Source: Mytilus edulis
Lineage: Eukaryota > Mollusca > Bivalvia > Mytilida > Mytilidae
Direction: 5' to 3'
DNA length: 64,000 nt
Assembly (NCBI RefSeq): GCF_963676685.1
Contig: NC_092346.1
Location: forward strand, 95,593,917-95,657,916
Position numbers and translations under genes: made by a program. Below, one piece after another: positions 8,683-19,659 of the stretch. Under the pieces are notes generated by a model. It worked only from the letters and a program-made list of their open reading frames with translations, had not been told where the DNA came from and did not search any database. Within the stretch, counting starts at the first letter, position 1. Each line of letters begins with the position of its first letter.

Positions 8683-11581
8683 GTAAGCTACCAATTCCTG
8701 CTTCCAGGAACACCAAGTTCCTTGGTATTTTTTTTTATACTTGTACTTACAGGCTTCAGTTACTATTTACATCGAACAATTGAAAAATGTAATATGGTTA
8801 AACGTTCCTACCCTCGTGTACATTCGGCTGTCTTGTGTCGGGAGTTTCATAAAGTTCTGGACATTTGTAGATTCTGTGCATTGTTTTGCTGGCACATGTT
8901 GTAACTGACCAAAGAACACAATCTAGATCCAGCACAAGATATAACAACCTCAGTTGGTACTGCACATATTTATGTCCAAGATTACTCAGACGTTCAACGG
9001 CTGTTTTGCCAGACAAGCTGATGCCATGGGATATTAGAGCTCGCACCATATCAAAAAGTGGATATTGGCCCGTCCAAAATAGGGGGGCTGCTTCATTGCT
9101 TCTAGGGCTTACTGACGGCCTTGGTATTATATAAATTGAGCACCACTCTATTCATTTTTCATTAACTCTTCATTTATGCAAGTTTCACCTACCTGCCACC
9201 ATTTATTTTTCCATATTGGCATGATTGCCTATAAGACAACTCTCCGCAAATGATTAAAAGACATAGAAATTTTAAACTATAGGTCACGGTATACATGTAC
9301 ATGTATGATGGCCATCAACAAAGAGTAAAACTATACTGCATAATCAGCTATAAAAGGCCCCCAAAATGACAAATGAAAAACTTTTCAAAGGAGAAATCCA
9401 AAGACCTGATTTATGTACAAAACAATGGACGAAAATTTAAAACAGATATGATATATTTTATAGACATATTTGAATAAAATATATAAACATGTGTTTGGGA
9501 GGGACACATTTGAGTGTTACTTTGTCATGTATGTGTTGCATTTGATTTATATATTTTAGAAAAAATAATAACTATACTTGCAATAAATCTTAAAATATAT
9601 TCTTTAAATTTGATTTTACTTTTTTGCAGTTACTCCTGAGGGTACAAGAAAGTTTTTGAGCAATACGCTCATGCTTTACATGAGCGGTTCCCAGAACTGA
9701 GCATTGAGGGAGATAATTATCCTCCACCTCCGACTCGTTCTGCTATTGCTCAATTTCTCAGCATATTTAAATTGGTTGTGATAGTAATGATTGTTAGTGG
9801 GCAGAATCCTTTTACACTTCTCAATATGGATACGCCTAGTGTGTTTACCTGGGCACAAGAAAATAAAGTAAGTATATATATGTGTATTTATTATATTACA
9901 GCCTGTATTGAATTGTCAGGGTTCTAGTACCTATCATTGTCCTAAAGAGACAAGTGAAAACATTCATTGACTGCCAAACAAACTGTCTATAGTCATGAAT
10001 GATAGTAAAGGAAAATCCTTTTCCAGTATTAGTTTGACCCTAGATTAATTACATGTACTTTAGACAAATGTTATAAGACAATGAACATTTGCTAGACCAT
10101 GTAGACAAATTGTACTTTATTTTTTTAACAACTTTTGTCATGTCCATGGAATGAAGGATATTTTACTTTCCCAATGGATGCAATGAAATATTTGCCATAA
10201 CTCAGATAAACTTAATAAAACTATATTTATAACATTGTAAATGTATTATCCACTGTGATGGTTTGAGAGCAGAAGAAAACAAAATTATATGAATACTAAT
10301 AATACAGGTACATAATGTAAGAGGAAATTTGAGGTTATACACATCAACCTAAGAACCAAGAAAAAACACAAAAGAGACATCCATAGTACAAGTTTAATCC
10401 AGGTGTATAGGGTAAATGATGTGATGTGAACTAGATTATGGTTTATATTCTCTTCAGCTCAGAGAATATAAACAATAAGCTCGAAATGTCACATTACTGT
10501 ACATCATGTACATACTGGTACCCTTTCTGAAACCTGCATAAATATAATATTCAGTAGAAATATGAAAAGTAAAGAAATATTTTTTTTTTCTTTTTTTCAG
10601 ATTTATGCTTGTTTAATGATATTTTTCATCAGTAATGCCATTGAAGGACAGATGATATCCACAGGTGCCTTTGAAGTCTCTTTAAACGGTAAGTTTTTGA
10701 TATTTAATGATATTTTTGTCATTGGAAGACCCATAATATCCACTGGTGCTGTTAAAGTCTTATTACTTAAATAAGTTTTGTTATGGAACTCCAACAAAAG
10801 ATGAGCACATTTCCATCTCTACTGATTTCTTTATAAAATGAAAGGTTTGACTCAGAGTGTTACCCCATGTCTGTCTTTCTGTCGTTCCTTCTGTTTGTCC
10901 CAAAAGTATTTTTCACATATTATATGCAAGCTTGAGTGGGGCATTCATGTCCTCAGACAATTCTTCTTTTTATGTCATTTCAATGATTTATGGTCACAAG
11001 ATGAATATATTTATACCTTCCTTCAAATGATTGGATTTATTAACATTGTTTTATAGCGTTTACTTTTAATTTTGTTCAAGTAAAAATGCTAAGAACTATA
11101 TTGTCATTTCATTTTGATGCAACTTCTATGACATCTTGATAACAAATCTTGATGTAAGATATCATAGGAGAAAAAGTTAAAAGATCTAATATGACTGTAA
11201 TATCAATATGTCAGACTTTGTCATTGCAGCCAATGTAATAACTTCTTAAAATTAATTCTTACAAAATTATGTTCTTTAAAATCATTGTAATCGAAAACCA
11301 TAGCATATAAGTATAATTTTCTGGAAATACAATCAAATATCATATTTTGTATTTTCTGTCCCATACAAAGTTCAATAACATTCAGAACAAAATTATTTAG
11401 TGATTTTGGAGTACTCAACATAAATGAATTTGTACAATTAACATTTACATGTATCATTATTTTTTATGGCACAGATGTTCCAGTTTGGTCAAAGTTAGAA
11501 ACAGGAAGAATACCACAACCAGGAGAAATATTTCAAATTATAGAAAATCAAATGAAATTTAAATCAGATGGTGTCAAATAA
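8525..11581 (+). CDS. SELENOT: Selenoprotein T (SELENOT), 4 coding exons, UGA = Sec
   Basis: The model joins 8525-8682, 9630-9867, 10601-10688 and 11475-11581, giving 591 nt and 196 residues, close to the 195 of the human protein. SELENOT is a thioredoxin-fold-like oxidoreductase of the ER membrane. An N-terminal hydrophobic signal or anchor spans residues 9-20. The redox motif is C53-Y-S-U56, where U is the in-frame TGA at 9637-9639. It is followed by GYKKVFEQY, SIEGDNYPPPP, a hydrophobic segment at 92-109 (IAQFLSIFKLVVIVMIVS), and TGAFEVSLN and DVPVWSKLE blocks typical of the family. All introns are GT-AG and fall in phases 2, 0 and 1. The first intron splits the Cys codon of the active site. 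I chose the ATG at 8525 (CAAATGGCC context) because upstream in-frame codons lack an ATG. A SECIS candidate lies about 1 kb past the stop. The match to the family is from memory but extends over the whole length. Confidence 0.93.
9215..9450 (-). repeat. Dispersed repeat in SELENOT intron 1
   Basis: The segment contains GCATGATTGCCTATAAGACA, CAGCTATAAAAGGCCCC and AATGACAAATGAAAAACTT. From memory this matches an abundant Mytilus interspersed repeat, often seen in introns and 3' UTRs. It has no coding capacity. Strand is arbitrary. Confidence 0.55.
9630..9867 (+). CDS. SELENOT: SELENOT coding exon 2 with the UGA selenocysteine codon
   Basis: The acceptor is TTTTTTGCAG|T and the donor AAA|GTAAGT. 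The first base completes Cys53, followed by Tyr, Ser, TGA (9637-9639, Sec56) and Gly. The frame then stays open to the donor with strong family similarity, including the membrane segment and the WAQENK end. A gene finder that treats TGA as stop would lose this exon or start after it. Confidence 0.92.
10441..10473. repeat. Perfect 13-bp inverted repeat in SELENOT intron 2
   Basis: Arms GTTTATATTCTCT (10441-10453) and AGAGAATATAAAC (10461-10473) enclose a 7-nt loop. Weaker complementarity extends outwards (GATGTGA against TCACATT), suggesting a small foldback element. Confidence 0.7.
10601..10688 (+). CDS. SELENOT: SELENOT coding exon 3
   Basis: The acceptor follows a long T-rich tract (TTTTTTCAG|ATT) and the donor is ACG|GTAAGT. 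Encodes IYACLMIFFISNAIEG and STGAFEVSLN, which align with the V-Y-A-C-M-M and S-T-G-A-F-E segments of the family, then one base of the next codon. Confidence 0.9.
10850..10985 (+). repeat. Degenerate tandem-core element fragment in SELENOT intron 3
   Basis: CTGTCTTTCTGTCGTTCCTTCTGTTTGTCC, given here as a decayed microsatellite, is followed by GAGTGGGGCATTCATGTCCT. The latter matches the 3' end of the better preserved element at 29060-29352 (GAGTGGGGCATTCGTGTACT). The tandem core is lost. Confidence 0.65.
11475..11581 (+). CDS. SELENOT: SELENOT coding exon 4 and stop
   Basis: The acceptor is GGCACAG|AT. The split codon gives Asp162, followed by VPVWSKLETG, FQIIENQMKF and a short tail to TAA at 11579-11581. 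The family has the same DVPVWSKLESG and NEMK wording at this position. Confidence 0.9.
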
Positions 11582-12585
11582 TGTTACCGGTATTTGCAAT
11601 CATAGTTCTATTGTTTATGAATAAGTAAGTATGACTAATCCTCATTAGATTTATACTGCCAAGCCCTTACTTAAAACTGGAGTATATACTCATATAGAAA
11701 AATAATAAATGATAAAATACTGTCAACCTTCACAATGAAAATTCAGATCATAACCTGTATCAATAAAAACATTATCTGCTCAAACATTGTCAAAGCTGAA
11801 AACCTGTTTGGCAAGATAAAGATAGAGATTATATGGCCCGGTTTCTTTTGCTATTGTTAGTGACTCTTAAATGCTTTTGCATAGTTGAAATGTTAAAGTA
11901 TGCTTTGCATAGATGAAATGTTAAAGTATTGCTATTTTAATTTCAACATTTGCACTTTACTATTAAAGTTACATACAGGAAAGACATATCTCAGTATCAA
12001 CAATTTATCATTTGATAATTTGATATGTCAGGTGTTTATTGACCAAAAGTAAAACACATTATTGCATCAAAGTTGTAAAACTGGTTTTCTTTTGATATAT
12101 CAGGTGTTTATTGACCCAAATTAAAGGGGGGGGGACGTGGCATATAGCATTTATAAGTTGTTGTGCTGTTGATTTCCTTTTCCTTTCTCAAGTGTTAACT
12201 TTCAAAAGTTTAAATATGTCATTACATCAGAGACCTTTTAAAATGATGTTGTAGAAGAAGTAATTCAATTATTGTTTAGTAGATCCATAATACGAACAAA
12301 TATTTCAAGCACTTTTCAAATGGTTATTTAGTGATTAAAATTGTTTCCAAAAATCTCACAATAATATTTGCTATTTCAAAACAATATACCTCCTTCAGTC
12401 TGATGTAATATGAATGGTAGGTAAACATTTGTCTTGAATTATTTGAATTTATTTGTTTTGTAAATAAATACAATCACATCATCTTGATCATACATGTACA
12501 TCTCATATTGACCAGAATCTTTTTTAACATTTGCAGCCAAATAAAGTTTGTCATGGAGAAGGAACCAACTGCAGCACATCACAAA
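11582..12585 (+). other. SELENOT: SELENOT 3' region before the SECIS
   Basis: Probable 3' UTR, AT-rich and without open frames of note. It contains two short direct duplications (a 33-bp unit near 11870-11930, and GGTGTTTATTGACC near 12032 and 12104). Several AATAAA words precede the SECIS, for example at 12540. If one of these were the main polyadenylation signal the SECIS would be excluded from the message. Confidence 0.5.
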
Positions 12586-12653
12586 TCTGACTAATGAAGG
12601 TTGGTACTGAAAGCAACCATGTTGCTGGTACCTAACTGGATCAACCAATCAGA
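12586..12653 (+). promoter_or_regulatory. SELENOT: SECIS element candidate (type 2) of SELENOT
   Basis: The hairpin carries the eukaryotic SECIS signatures in order. Stem I is TCTGA (12586-12590) paired with TCAGA (12649-12653). The 5' core quartet is ATGA (12594-12597). Stem II pairs AGGTTGGTAC with GTACCTAACT at 8 of 10 positions. Unpaired AAA lies at 12610-12612, which is 12 nt after ATGA. A mini-stem AGCAAC/GTTGCT with a CAT loop follows, and the 3' core quartet is GGAT (12638-12641, NGAN consensus). The additional apical stem above the AA bulge is what defines type 2. It would recruit SBP2 to recode the UGA at 9637. The fold was done by hand, without an energy calculation. Confidence 0.8.
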
Positions 12654-14435
12654 AGCTGTGTTGTTTTACAGTTAGCCAATCAATGATGATGTTTTATTTG
12701 TTTATTTATAAACTGATTGTCCATATTTGTATATTTATGTAAATATGATTTTTGATTATTCTGTGATGAGATCCTTTACATCAAAGCTTTACAATATTCC
12801 ATCATTCTTTTACTTGTTTATCTGTAATATATGATAATATATTTGTACCTAATTTCATTTGTTTTTTAATCAATTTATGTCTTTGTAAATTTAAGAACTA
12901 CAGATGACTTACCAGTTACGAAAACTTGTTTGTACCATAAATTCAAACTTTAAATCATTATCTTTATCAACAAAAAATTAATTGTTGAACTTTATTTGCA
13001 TGCTATTTTATGGGTAAAAGACCAGTTGTTATTTATATGTTTATCAATTAGATATCAAAAAAGCAAGAAGACATGTCAACAAATCATTCTGTCTTTATAT
13101 TGCCAAATTTTGTTTTGCTATAGAGTAACTCAAAGCTTAATTTTTTGATAAATATATGTTGAGTCTATTGAAAGTGGTTTTGTATTGTACAGTTCACCTG
13201 AGTTATTGCTTGTCTTAAAATTACAATTATTATAACAGCTTCCTCCACCAATAAAACCTGGCTAGAGTGCTGAAAAACATGAATTTTTTTTACATTAAAA
13301 TTCCTTACAACTGATTTAATATAAATTATATTTATTTACTGAAGATAGTATATAAAGGAATGTCTGCATTGTTTACATTTTGTTTTGCCTTGATATGATG
13401 TAAATGGGTCTTTTAATTGAAATGATGATGTAATCTAATTTGCTGAGAAGTTGTATTGTTGTGTATGCATTGTGTTCAAATGATATGCATTTAATTTAAT
13501 AATAGCATGTAGATATGTGTTTCTTAACTAGTCAAGTTTTGATGTCAAGCATGAAAACTTGATTGTTTTACTTTACCATTCCATAAACAAATGATGTACC
13601 TTGATTTCAGAAATAAGTTACCAATGATTTTTTTATCGATTTTTATATATTTTCTAGATAATTTTAATGTTAAATCAGATATAAGAATTGATAGTATTTG
13701 ATGTTGATCATCTCTTTAGAATACATTTCAGTAAGATATATGAACAAATTTTGCTGTATATATATTTCTGAACAGATATCAGATTTTCAGTAGAGTATTT
13801 GTAATTTGTTACATCATTGTACCTCCAGCATTCTTAATGTTAGTTACTCTTGTGAGGGATAATCAGAGACAAATATATAAAAAAGGAAGATGTTCGCATC
13901 ATCATGTAGATTTTATTAATATGATAATATGTGACAATCTGTTCCATAAGAGAAAGAATTATATATCATAATCAGATATATTTTTGGTTTAAGATCATTT
14001 TATCTACATAAGTTTTTGAAACAGCAAATTATGATGTAAATAATTAAAAGAGAATATTATAATATTAATTTCTATCTTTTTCCTCCCTTTCTCGCATATC
14101 CTTGTCATGGCACTTTAAAAAAAACCTTTCTTTTAGTACACATATACATTGAGTTTGTCATATAAACTGCATAACATGGGTTTAGAGCCAAACAAGTAAA
14201 TCCTGTGCTGTTATAAATTATAAAAGTATGAGGAATTGTGTGCTTGTATAACTGGGTATGTAAATGTGATATAATTATAACTAGATTGTATTGTAATCAG
14301 GCTCAATGTTCATTTACAGTAAATAATTGTTGTATGAAAATAAATGAGTATACTTTTGACATTTTTATTTTCAATGTGGTTTGTTTAAACTGTATGGATT
14401 TGTACCTGTGTGTAGGTTTAATCAATCAAAGTACT
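12654..14435. other. 3' flank of SELENOT and intergenic sequence
   Basis: AT-rich and non-coding. The first clear polyadenylation signal after the SECIS is AATAAA at 13250-13255, so the transcript may end near 13270. That is an inference. Confidence 0.4.
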
Positions 14436-14700
14436 GTTAAGGCAGCAACCATTTGATTTTCTGGGGGGGGCTATGGTTTTTTTTTCTGGACAAATTTTTT
14501 TTTTTCGCAACAATTCGAAAACATTTTTTTTCTTTCAATTTTAGCATTACATATAGTGGCAACTGAGGGTGAAACAAACATTTTTTTCTTCTCAGAATCA
14601 AAAACAAATTTTTTTTTTCTCCAAAAACTGGAAACAAACTTTTTTTCAAAAAAAAAAACCATAGCCCCCCCCCCAGGAAATCAAATGGTTGCTGCCTAAC
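14436..14700. mobile_element. MITE with ~40-bp terminal inverted repeats
   Basis: A 265-bp element with nearly identical inverted ends. The left begins GTTAAGGCAGCAACCATTTG. The right is its reverse complement with one base missing, ending GGTTGCTGCCTAAC. The ends continue through a G-run/C-run and CTATGG/CCATAG. The interior is T-rich (TTTTTTTTC blocks). The bordering TA or TTAA suggests a TA- or TTAA-targeting family, which is uncertain. Confidence 0.75.
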
Positions 14701-15645
14701 TCAGAAATTATTGTGAAAAATGTGACTGGTAAATTTATTAATATTGAATAATAAGAACTTGCATTTTAATATCAGACACATATCTGCATGATAGAGGAAA
14801 TACTCACTTATTATGAGTAAGAACAAAACTATATTTGGTATATGAGTTACTTCCATATGGGGTCTGCCTGGACCTCATTTTCATTGTTCATTGGTCAATT
14901 TTAAATTTTGTGTTTTGAGTTGTTTCTCATGAATTATAATTGATAAAACCACTTTATTTGGTGTATGGAATCATTGAAAGATATACATGTCTGTTCTGAC
15001 ATTGTTTATACCAAAGTGACTTCATTTTCATGATTCATTGATAAGTTTGTGAGAACTTGAAGTAAAACCTTCATATTACAGAGTTTTTAAAATACCCGTT
15101 AGTAAAGCAGGTGAGACATTTTGTGGACTCTTGTCCTTAAAATTATCAGTAAAACTGCTACATGTGTCTACTTCCAGGTTGTAACAGCATTATGGCATAT
15201 TTCTGGACATGTTACAATATTTAAATTTATACCTAAAAATGGCACAAAACTGTAATGATAGTAGATTTTTTCTTGTGGTAATTATATGCAAGAAAGGTCA
15301 TTCTTAACCAAAGGTCATATTGAAATTAAATCTATGTGTTGTATTTCAGTTACAATTTAATTCTTGTGTGTTAAACAATACATAAAAAAGGAAGAAATGC
15401 CAAAAATATAGCACATATCAACCAACAACGCTGTTCCTCTGGAAGACACAAATAAACAGTTTATAGATGCAGTCTTAAGAATATGAGTGAATAAGTTTCT
15501 TATAAAAGCTCTATATTCAAGTTCCAATTTAAGCAACTTGTTTGAGCCCCATGAGTGAAATAATTTCCTGATCTTTTAATACTTAACAAAAGTTTTACCT
15601 ACAAAAAAGTATTGAAGTTTGTCAGTTAGATTTCATGTACTATTA
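14701..15645. other. Non-coding stretch, no gene recognised
   Basis: AT-rich, no repeat structure that I can resolve. GTCATA-like words near 14880, 15010 and 15320 hint at an old decayed repeat. Confidence 0.4.
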
Positions 15646-15649
15646 CTAG

Positions 15650-15845
15650 TCCCTGTCTTTTCTATACACCCACTCTAAATATGTATACCGAGTACTTCTG
15701 TCTTTTCTATACACCCACTCTGAAGATGTATACCGAGTACTTCTGTCTTTTCTATACACCCACTCTGAAGATGTATACCGAGTACTTCTGTCTTTTCTAT
15801 ACACTCACTCTGAAGATGTACACTGAGTACTTCTGTCTTTTAGAA
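15650..15845. repeat. 45-bp tandem repeat, about four units
   Basis: The unit ATGTATACCGAGTACTTCTG... of exactly 45 bp repeats four times with few changes. Because 45 is a multiple of three and the unit lacks stops in one frame, it yields a 15-residue periodic open frame (15681-15938). I take this as a by-product of the period, not as a gene. Confidence 0.85.
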
Positions 15846-15849
15846 TTGT

Positions 15850-17090
15850 TGCAATTCCTAAGGAACTACAAATTGGAATTTCTTATAATACTGTATTTAA
15901 CTTCATGTGAGCATGTAGTACTGTATGATGTATTTTAACTATCCCGTATACAGAATATTTATAGCAAGGGTATCATAACATTTGCAGATCCAGGATTAAG
16001 AAAGAAGGCTGGCAAGCCACCATGTGTAGTCCAACAGTTGTAAAAAGTCTATGGATTTTTATCATGCTGGTATATGAACCTCCATATAGTGTGGCATTTC
16101 CCTCTAAATCTGCCTCTGAATAAGTAAGCAATAGCCCACAATCTTATAGTTCCAACAAAACCCTTATTTGTCAAAAAATAATTGTTATAAGAAATAAAAG
16201 GGAGACAAAACAATCTTGCATTGATAGCTTCTATATTTATCTAGAGCTAGACAACACTAGGCCAGCATATGTATGTCTAAGCTCTTCCTGATTTGGATGT
16301 TACTAGGTCAAATTTTACAGAAATGTCTGAATATCAGATGATTTCATATGAATAGACTCAATTGTTATCAATTTTACCATGATAACATCCCTTTGGCGAA
16401 CCCCTTTTGATTTAGGGAAAGTTTATTTCATAATACCCTCTACAGTCTTCATAACAAAAAAACTACAAAACATACATGACGTATGTTCAAATAGATTTTA
16501 ATCAATATCATTTTGGATAAGGAAGTGATATTACTGCCAGTATACAAAATACTTATATATATATTCAAATTAAATAATAAAAAGTTGGTGTAAAGAGTGG
16601 CATTACCAATACTAAAAGTACCAGTAATACCTTTGATGTTAGATTAATTGACTCATCGATGTTCCTTCTATTTTTAGCAGACCTTGAGACAAAAAAAAAG
16701 ATAAAATGAAATGTGAAGATAAACAATTCAGAACAAAGAAGCAAAGATAAATTTCGTAAACTTACCGGGTAAAGACGTGTGGTTACAAAATGAAAGAATG
16801 TATTAAGAAAAAATATTGAAAATCTTGTTTAATGTCCATTGGAAAATATCAGACATAAATAAGCACCTTGCTCAAAAGCTGGATTTTTAAAGGGCAAGTT
16901 CATAGGGTAAAAGTCAGCAGGAAAACAAGTCAGCTTGCCAGACAAATTATCAATTCTGACTCCGAGCTGATCATGAACACCTTTTGCTATTTCTCCAAAT
17001 GCGTTGTGCTTCGCTTATTTGCAGTAAAATCAATTGACGTCTTTAGTTTGATCTATGATATATTGCAGTCAAGGTGAATAAACTGCCATG
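15850..17090. other. Non-coding stretch, no gene recognised
   Basis: AT-rich sequence. The open frame near 16868-17077 has no recognisable domain. Confidence 0.4.
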
Positions 17091-17092
17091 CA

Positions 17093-17280
17093 AGAGATCC
17101 CCATGGTGGCTAGGAAATAAAGACTAAGAAATCCCCATGGTGGCTAGGAAATAAAGACTAAGAGATCCCCATGGTGGCTAGGAAATAAACACTAAGATGA
17201 ACAAATCCCACCATATTGTCAGAGATCCCCATGGTGGCTAGGAAATAAAGATTGAACAAATCCCACCATATTGTCAAACA
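17093..17280. repeat. 34-bp tandem repeat (CCCCATGGTGGCTAGGAAAT), four copies
   Basis: Three units follow at about 34-bp spacing from 17096. A fourth lies about 60 bp further on, after an inserted AACAAATCCCACCATATTGTC that is itself repeated at the end. Copies are nearly identical, so the array is young. Confidence 0.85.
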
Positions 17281-17911
17281 AAACTCAGATAAAAAGTAAG
17301 ACTACAATTCACAAAACACCGTAAATAACCAGAATAACTAGAAAAATCACAATGTAAAAACGGTTTCAAGTAATTTAATGGAACCAACAAAATATAAAAA
17401 AAAATCAACAAAGTTCTTTAAATATGTCAAATAGATCAGATTAAGACATTTTCTTGTTAATGACTCCTCAGGTGGGCAATTGTGTTATGAATGAATACGT
17501 TTATTTGCAAAATGTATATATGATCGTATATACTTGCTATGGTAATCAAAACATGTATTGCATACATGACATAATGATAAACAGCAGAAAACAGCACACA
17601 TGGTACATTGTTAACTATTAACCAACTAGATCTAAGTACATTATAGCCAACAATGACTGTTTATTATATAAACCCAAACTGGGCTTAATACAGACAAACT
17701 GGGCATCAACACAGGGCCATTACAGAAAAAAACCATTACAGAAAAACAGGGCCATTACAGAAAAACAGTGTTAATATCAAATATAATAAATTTAACATTA
17801 CCGCCGATTTTCAAATAATGGGATCACTGTTCATCCTGTTTTTCAACTCATAACTTCTGTCAACTCAACATCTTGGATATTTGGTATATTAAAAGCTTTA
17901 TGATGGTGGAG
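17281..17911. other. Non-coding stretch with a small GGGCCATTACAG repeat
   Basis: No gene. Near 17690-17775 the words ACAGGGCCATTACAGAAAAA recur two to three times. GGGCCATTA also appears at 18223 and 19679, on both sides of the LINE at 18275-19655. Confidence 0.45.
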
Positions 17912-18082
17912 CATAGGCGTATCCAGAGGGGGCCTGGGGGCCCGCCCCCCCCCTTTTGTGGGAAAAAATTGGTTGATTATATATGGAATCACTGAAACAT
18001 GACTGGAGAGGCCCCCCTTAGGTCAGTCAGCGCCCCCCCCCCCCCCTTTCCCCCTTTGTGAAAAGTTCTGGATCCGCCAATG
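17912..18082. mobile_element. hAT-like MITE, GGATCC family, copy 3
   Basis: Starts CATAGGCGTATCCAG and ends CTGGATCCGCCAATG, with the same internal blocks as copies 1 and 2. The flanks TGGTGGAG (17904-17911) and AGGTGGAG (18083-18090) form an 8-bp target duplication with one mismatch, the size expected for hAT. Confidence 0.8.
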
Positions 18083-18274
18083 AGGTGGAGTACAAATTAT
18101 TTTTTTTCAAACTAAACTGTCATTAAAAGAGTAGAGAGTACATCCAGTTGGCAGCAACACATACACTTTTGTTCAGTTGGTTAATAAATGTATTAAGAAA
18201 TGGGTGTCCTCGGCGTTGCCTCGGGCCATTACAGTCTTCCTCGCCCATTATTACAAACAAAAAACTGTAAGGGA

Positions 18275-19655
18275 CTTTTCACAGTTACAGAAGAATTAGA
18301 ACATGAACTTGATGTATTTCTCAATATCATTTTATTATTATATGCTGATGATACTGTTTTGATGTCTGAAACACCACAAGATCTTAAATAAAGTTAGATT
18401 TTTTAATGAATACTGTAACTATACTGGAAATTAAAAGTAAATGTATCCAAAACCAAAATATTATGTTTTTCATATGGAAGATTACCGGACAATTTACACT
18501 TCGATGATCAAGAAATAGAAATCGTTCAAGAGTTTAGTTATTTGGGTATCTTATTGACAAAAACGGGAAATTATAAAAAGGCGATTAAATCACAAGTTGA
18601 AAAAGGGACAAAAGCGATGTATGAGATACTAAAAAGGGTTAAATTGCATAGCCTATCAGTTTCTTGCCAGTTAGATCTTCTTGATAGAGTAGTAAAACCT
18701 GTTCTTTTATATGGATGAGAAATATGGGGATTCAGCAACTGTGATATTGTCGAAAAGGTTCATCTAAAATTTTGTAAGTTTCTCCTAAATCTGAAATCTT
18801 CCACTCCAAACTGTATGATATACGGTGAGCTAGGACGTTTTCCACTCTCTACTGATGTAAAATTAAGGATGATATCCTACTGGTCTAAATTAATTATGGG
18901 AAAGCAGTCAAAGTATTCATGTATTATTTATAAGCTACTGTACCACTTGAATTGTACTAAACACATAGATTTTAAATGGTTAATATGTGTTAAAAATATA
19001 TTTGATGAATGTGGATTTTCTTATATCTGGAACACCCAGCTCTTTTTAAATGATGTATGGTTGAAATATAATTATCAAAGTAAGATTGTGTGATCAATTC
19101 AAACAAACATGGAACGAAACTATTCAAAACTGTTCCAAAGCCTTGAATTATAGTATTTTTAAGAATTTATTGTGTTTTGAAGAATATTTTAATATTTTAG
19201 ACGAAACAGATTTTTTGACATTATGTAAATTTAGAATATGTAACCATAAACTTCCAGTCGAACTTGGAAGATGGTACAATATAGAAAGGGAAAAAAGAAA
19301 GTGTAATTTATGTAAGCTAGATATTGGAGATGAATTTCATTACATTATTAATTGTTCACATTTTAGAGAAGAGAGAAATAAATTTATCAATCGAAATTTT
19401 AGTATAAAGCCAAATATTATAGTATTTACTGAAATTAAGTCGTCTACAAATAGGACAGATCTCATTAATTTATGCAAGTTTATACGAATTATAAACAAGC
19501 GAGTGTGTCCTCCTGAAGAAGTTCTTTTAGTCTTTCTTGTTGTTGTATGTATTGTATATTTGTGTTTATGTATTTAATATATTGTATTATACATGCATGT
19601 CTTCTCTGTACCTATGTATTTGGTGATGAGAATAAAGATATATATATATATATAT
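18275..19655 (+). mobile_element. LINE fragment C: RT C-terminal half with zinc knuckle, decayed
   Basis: A 5'-truncated non-LTR retrotransposon. It opens with EELEHELDVFLN and the RT motif C LLYADDTVLMS (about 18335). It continues over frameshifts with KVNVSKTKILCFS, FSYLGILLTKTG and CQLDLLDRVVKPVLLYG, then a stop (TGA) where W is expected at about 18717. Two longer open segments (18815-19093 and 19086-19577, overlapping in different frames) encode the C-terminal region. This ends with a CNLCKLDIGDEFHYIINC zinc-binding motif. The 3' end carries AATAAAGA then a TA microsatellite (19641-19658). It is the same family as fragment A at 3766-4637, and inactive. Confidence 0.85.
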
Positions 19656-19659
19656 TACA

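Noticed and set aside
8680-9134. Open frames overlapping SELENOT intron 1
   Set aside because: They start in or after the exon 1 donor and show no similarity; intron sequence.
15681-15938. Open frame with a 15-residue repeat (MYTEYFCLFYTPTLK)
   Set aside because: Product of an exact 45-bp tandem repeat; no evidence of selection or gene structure.
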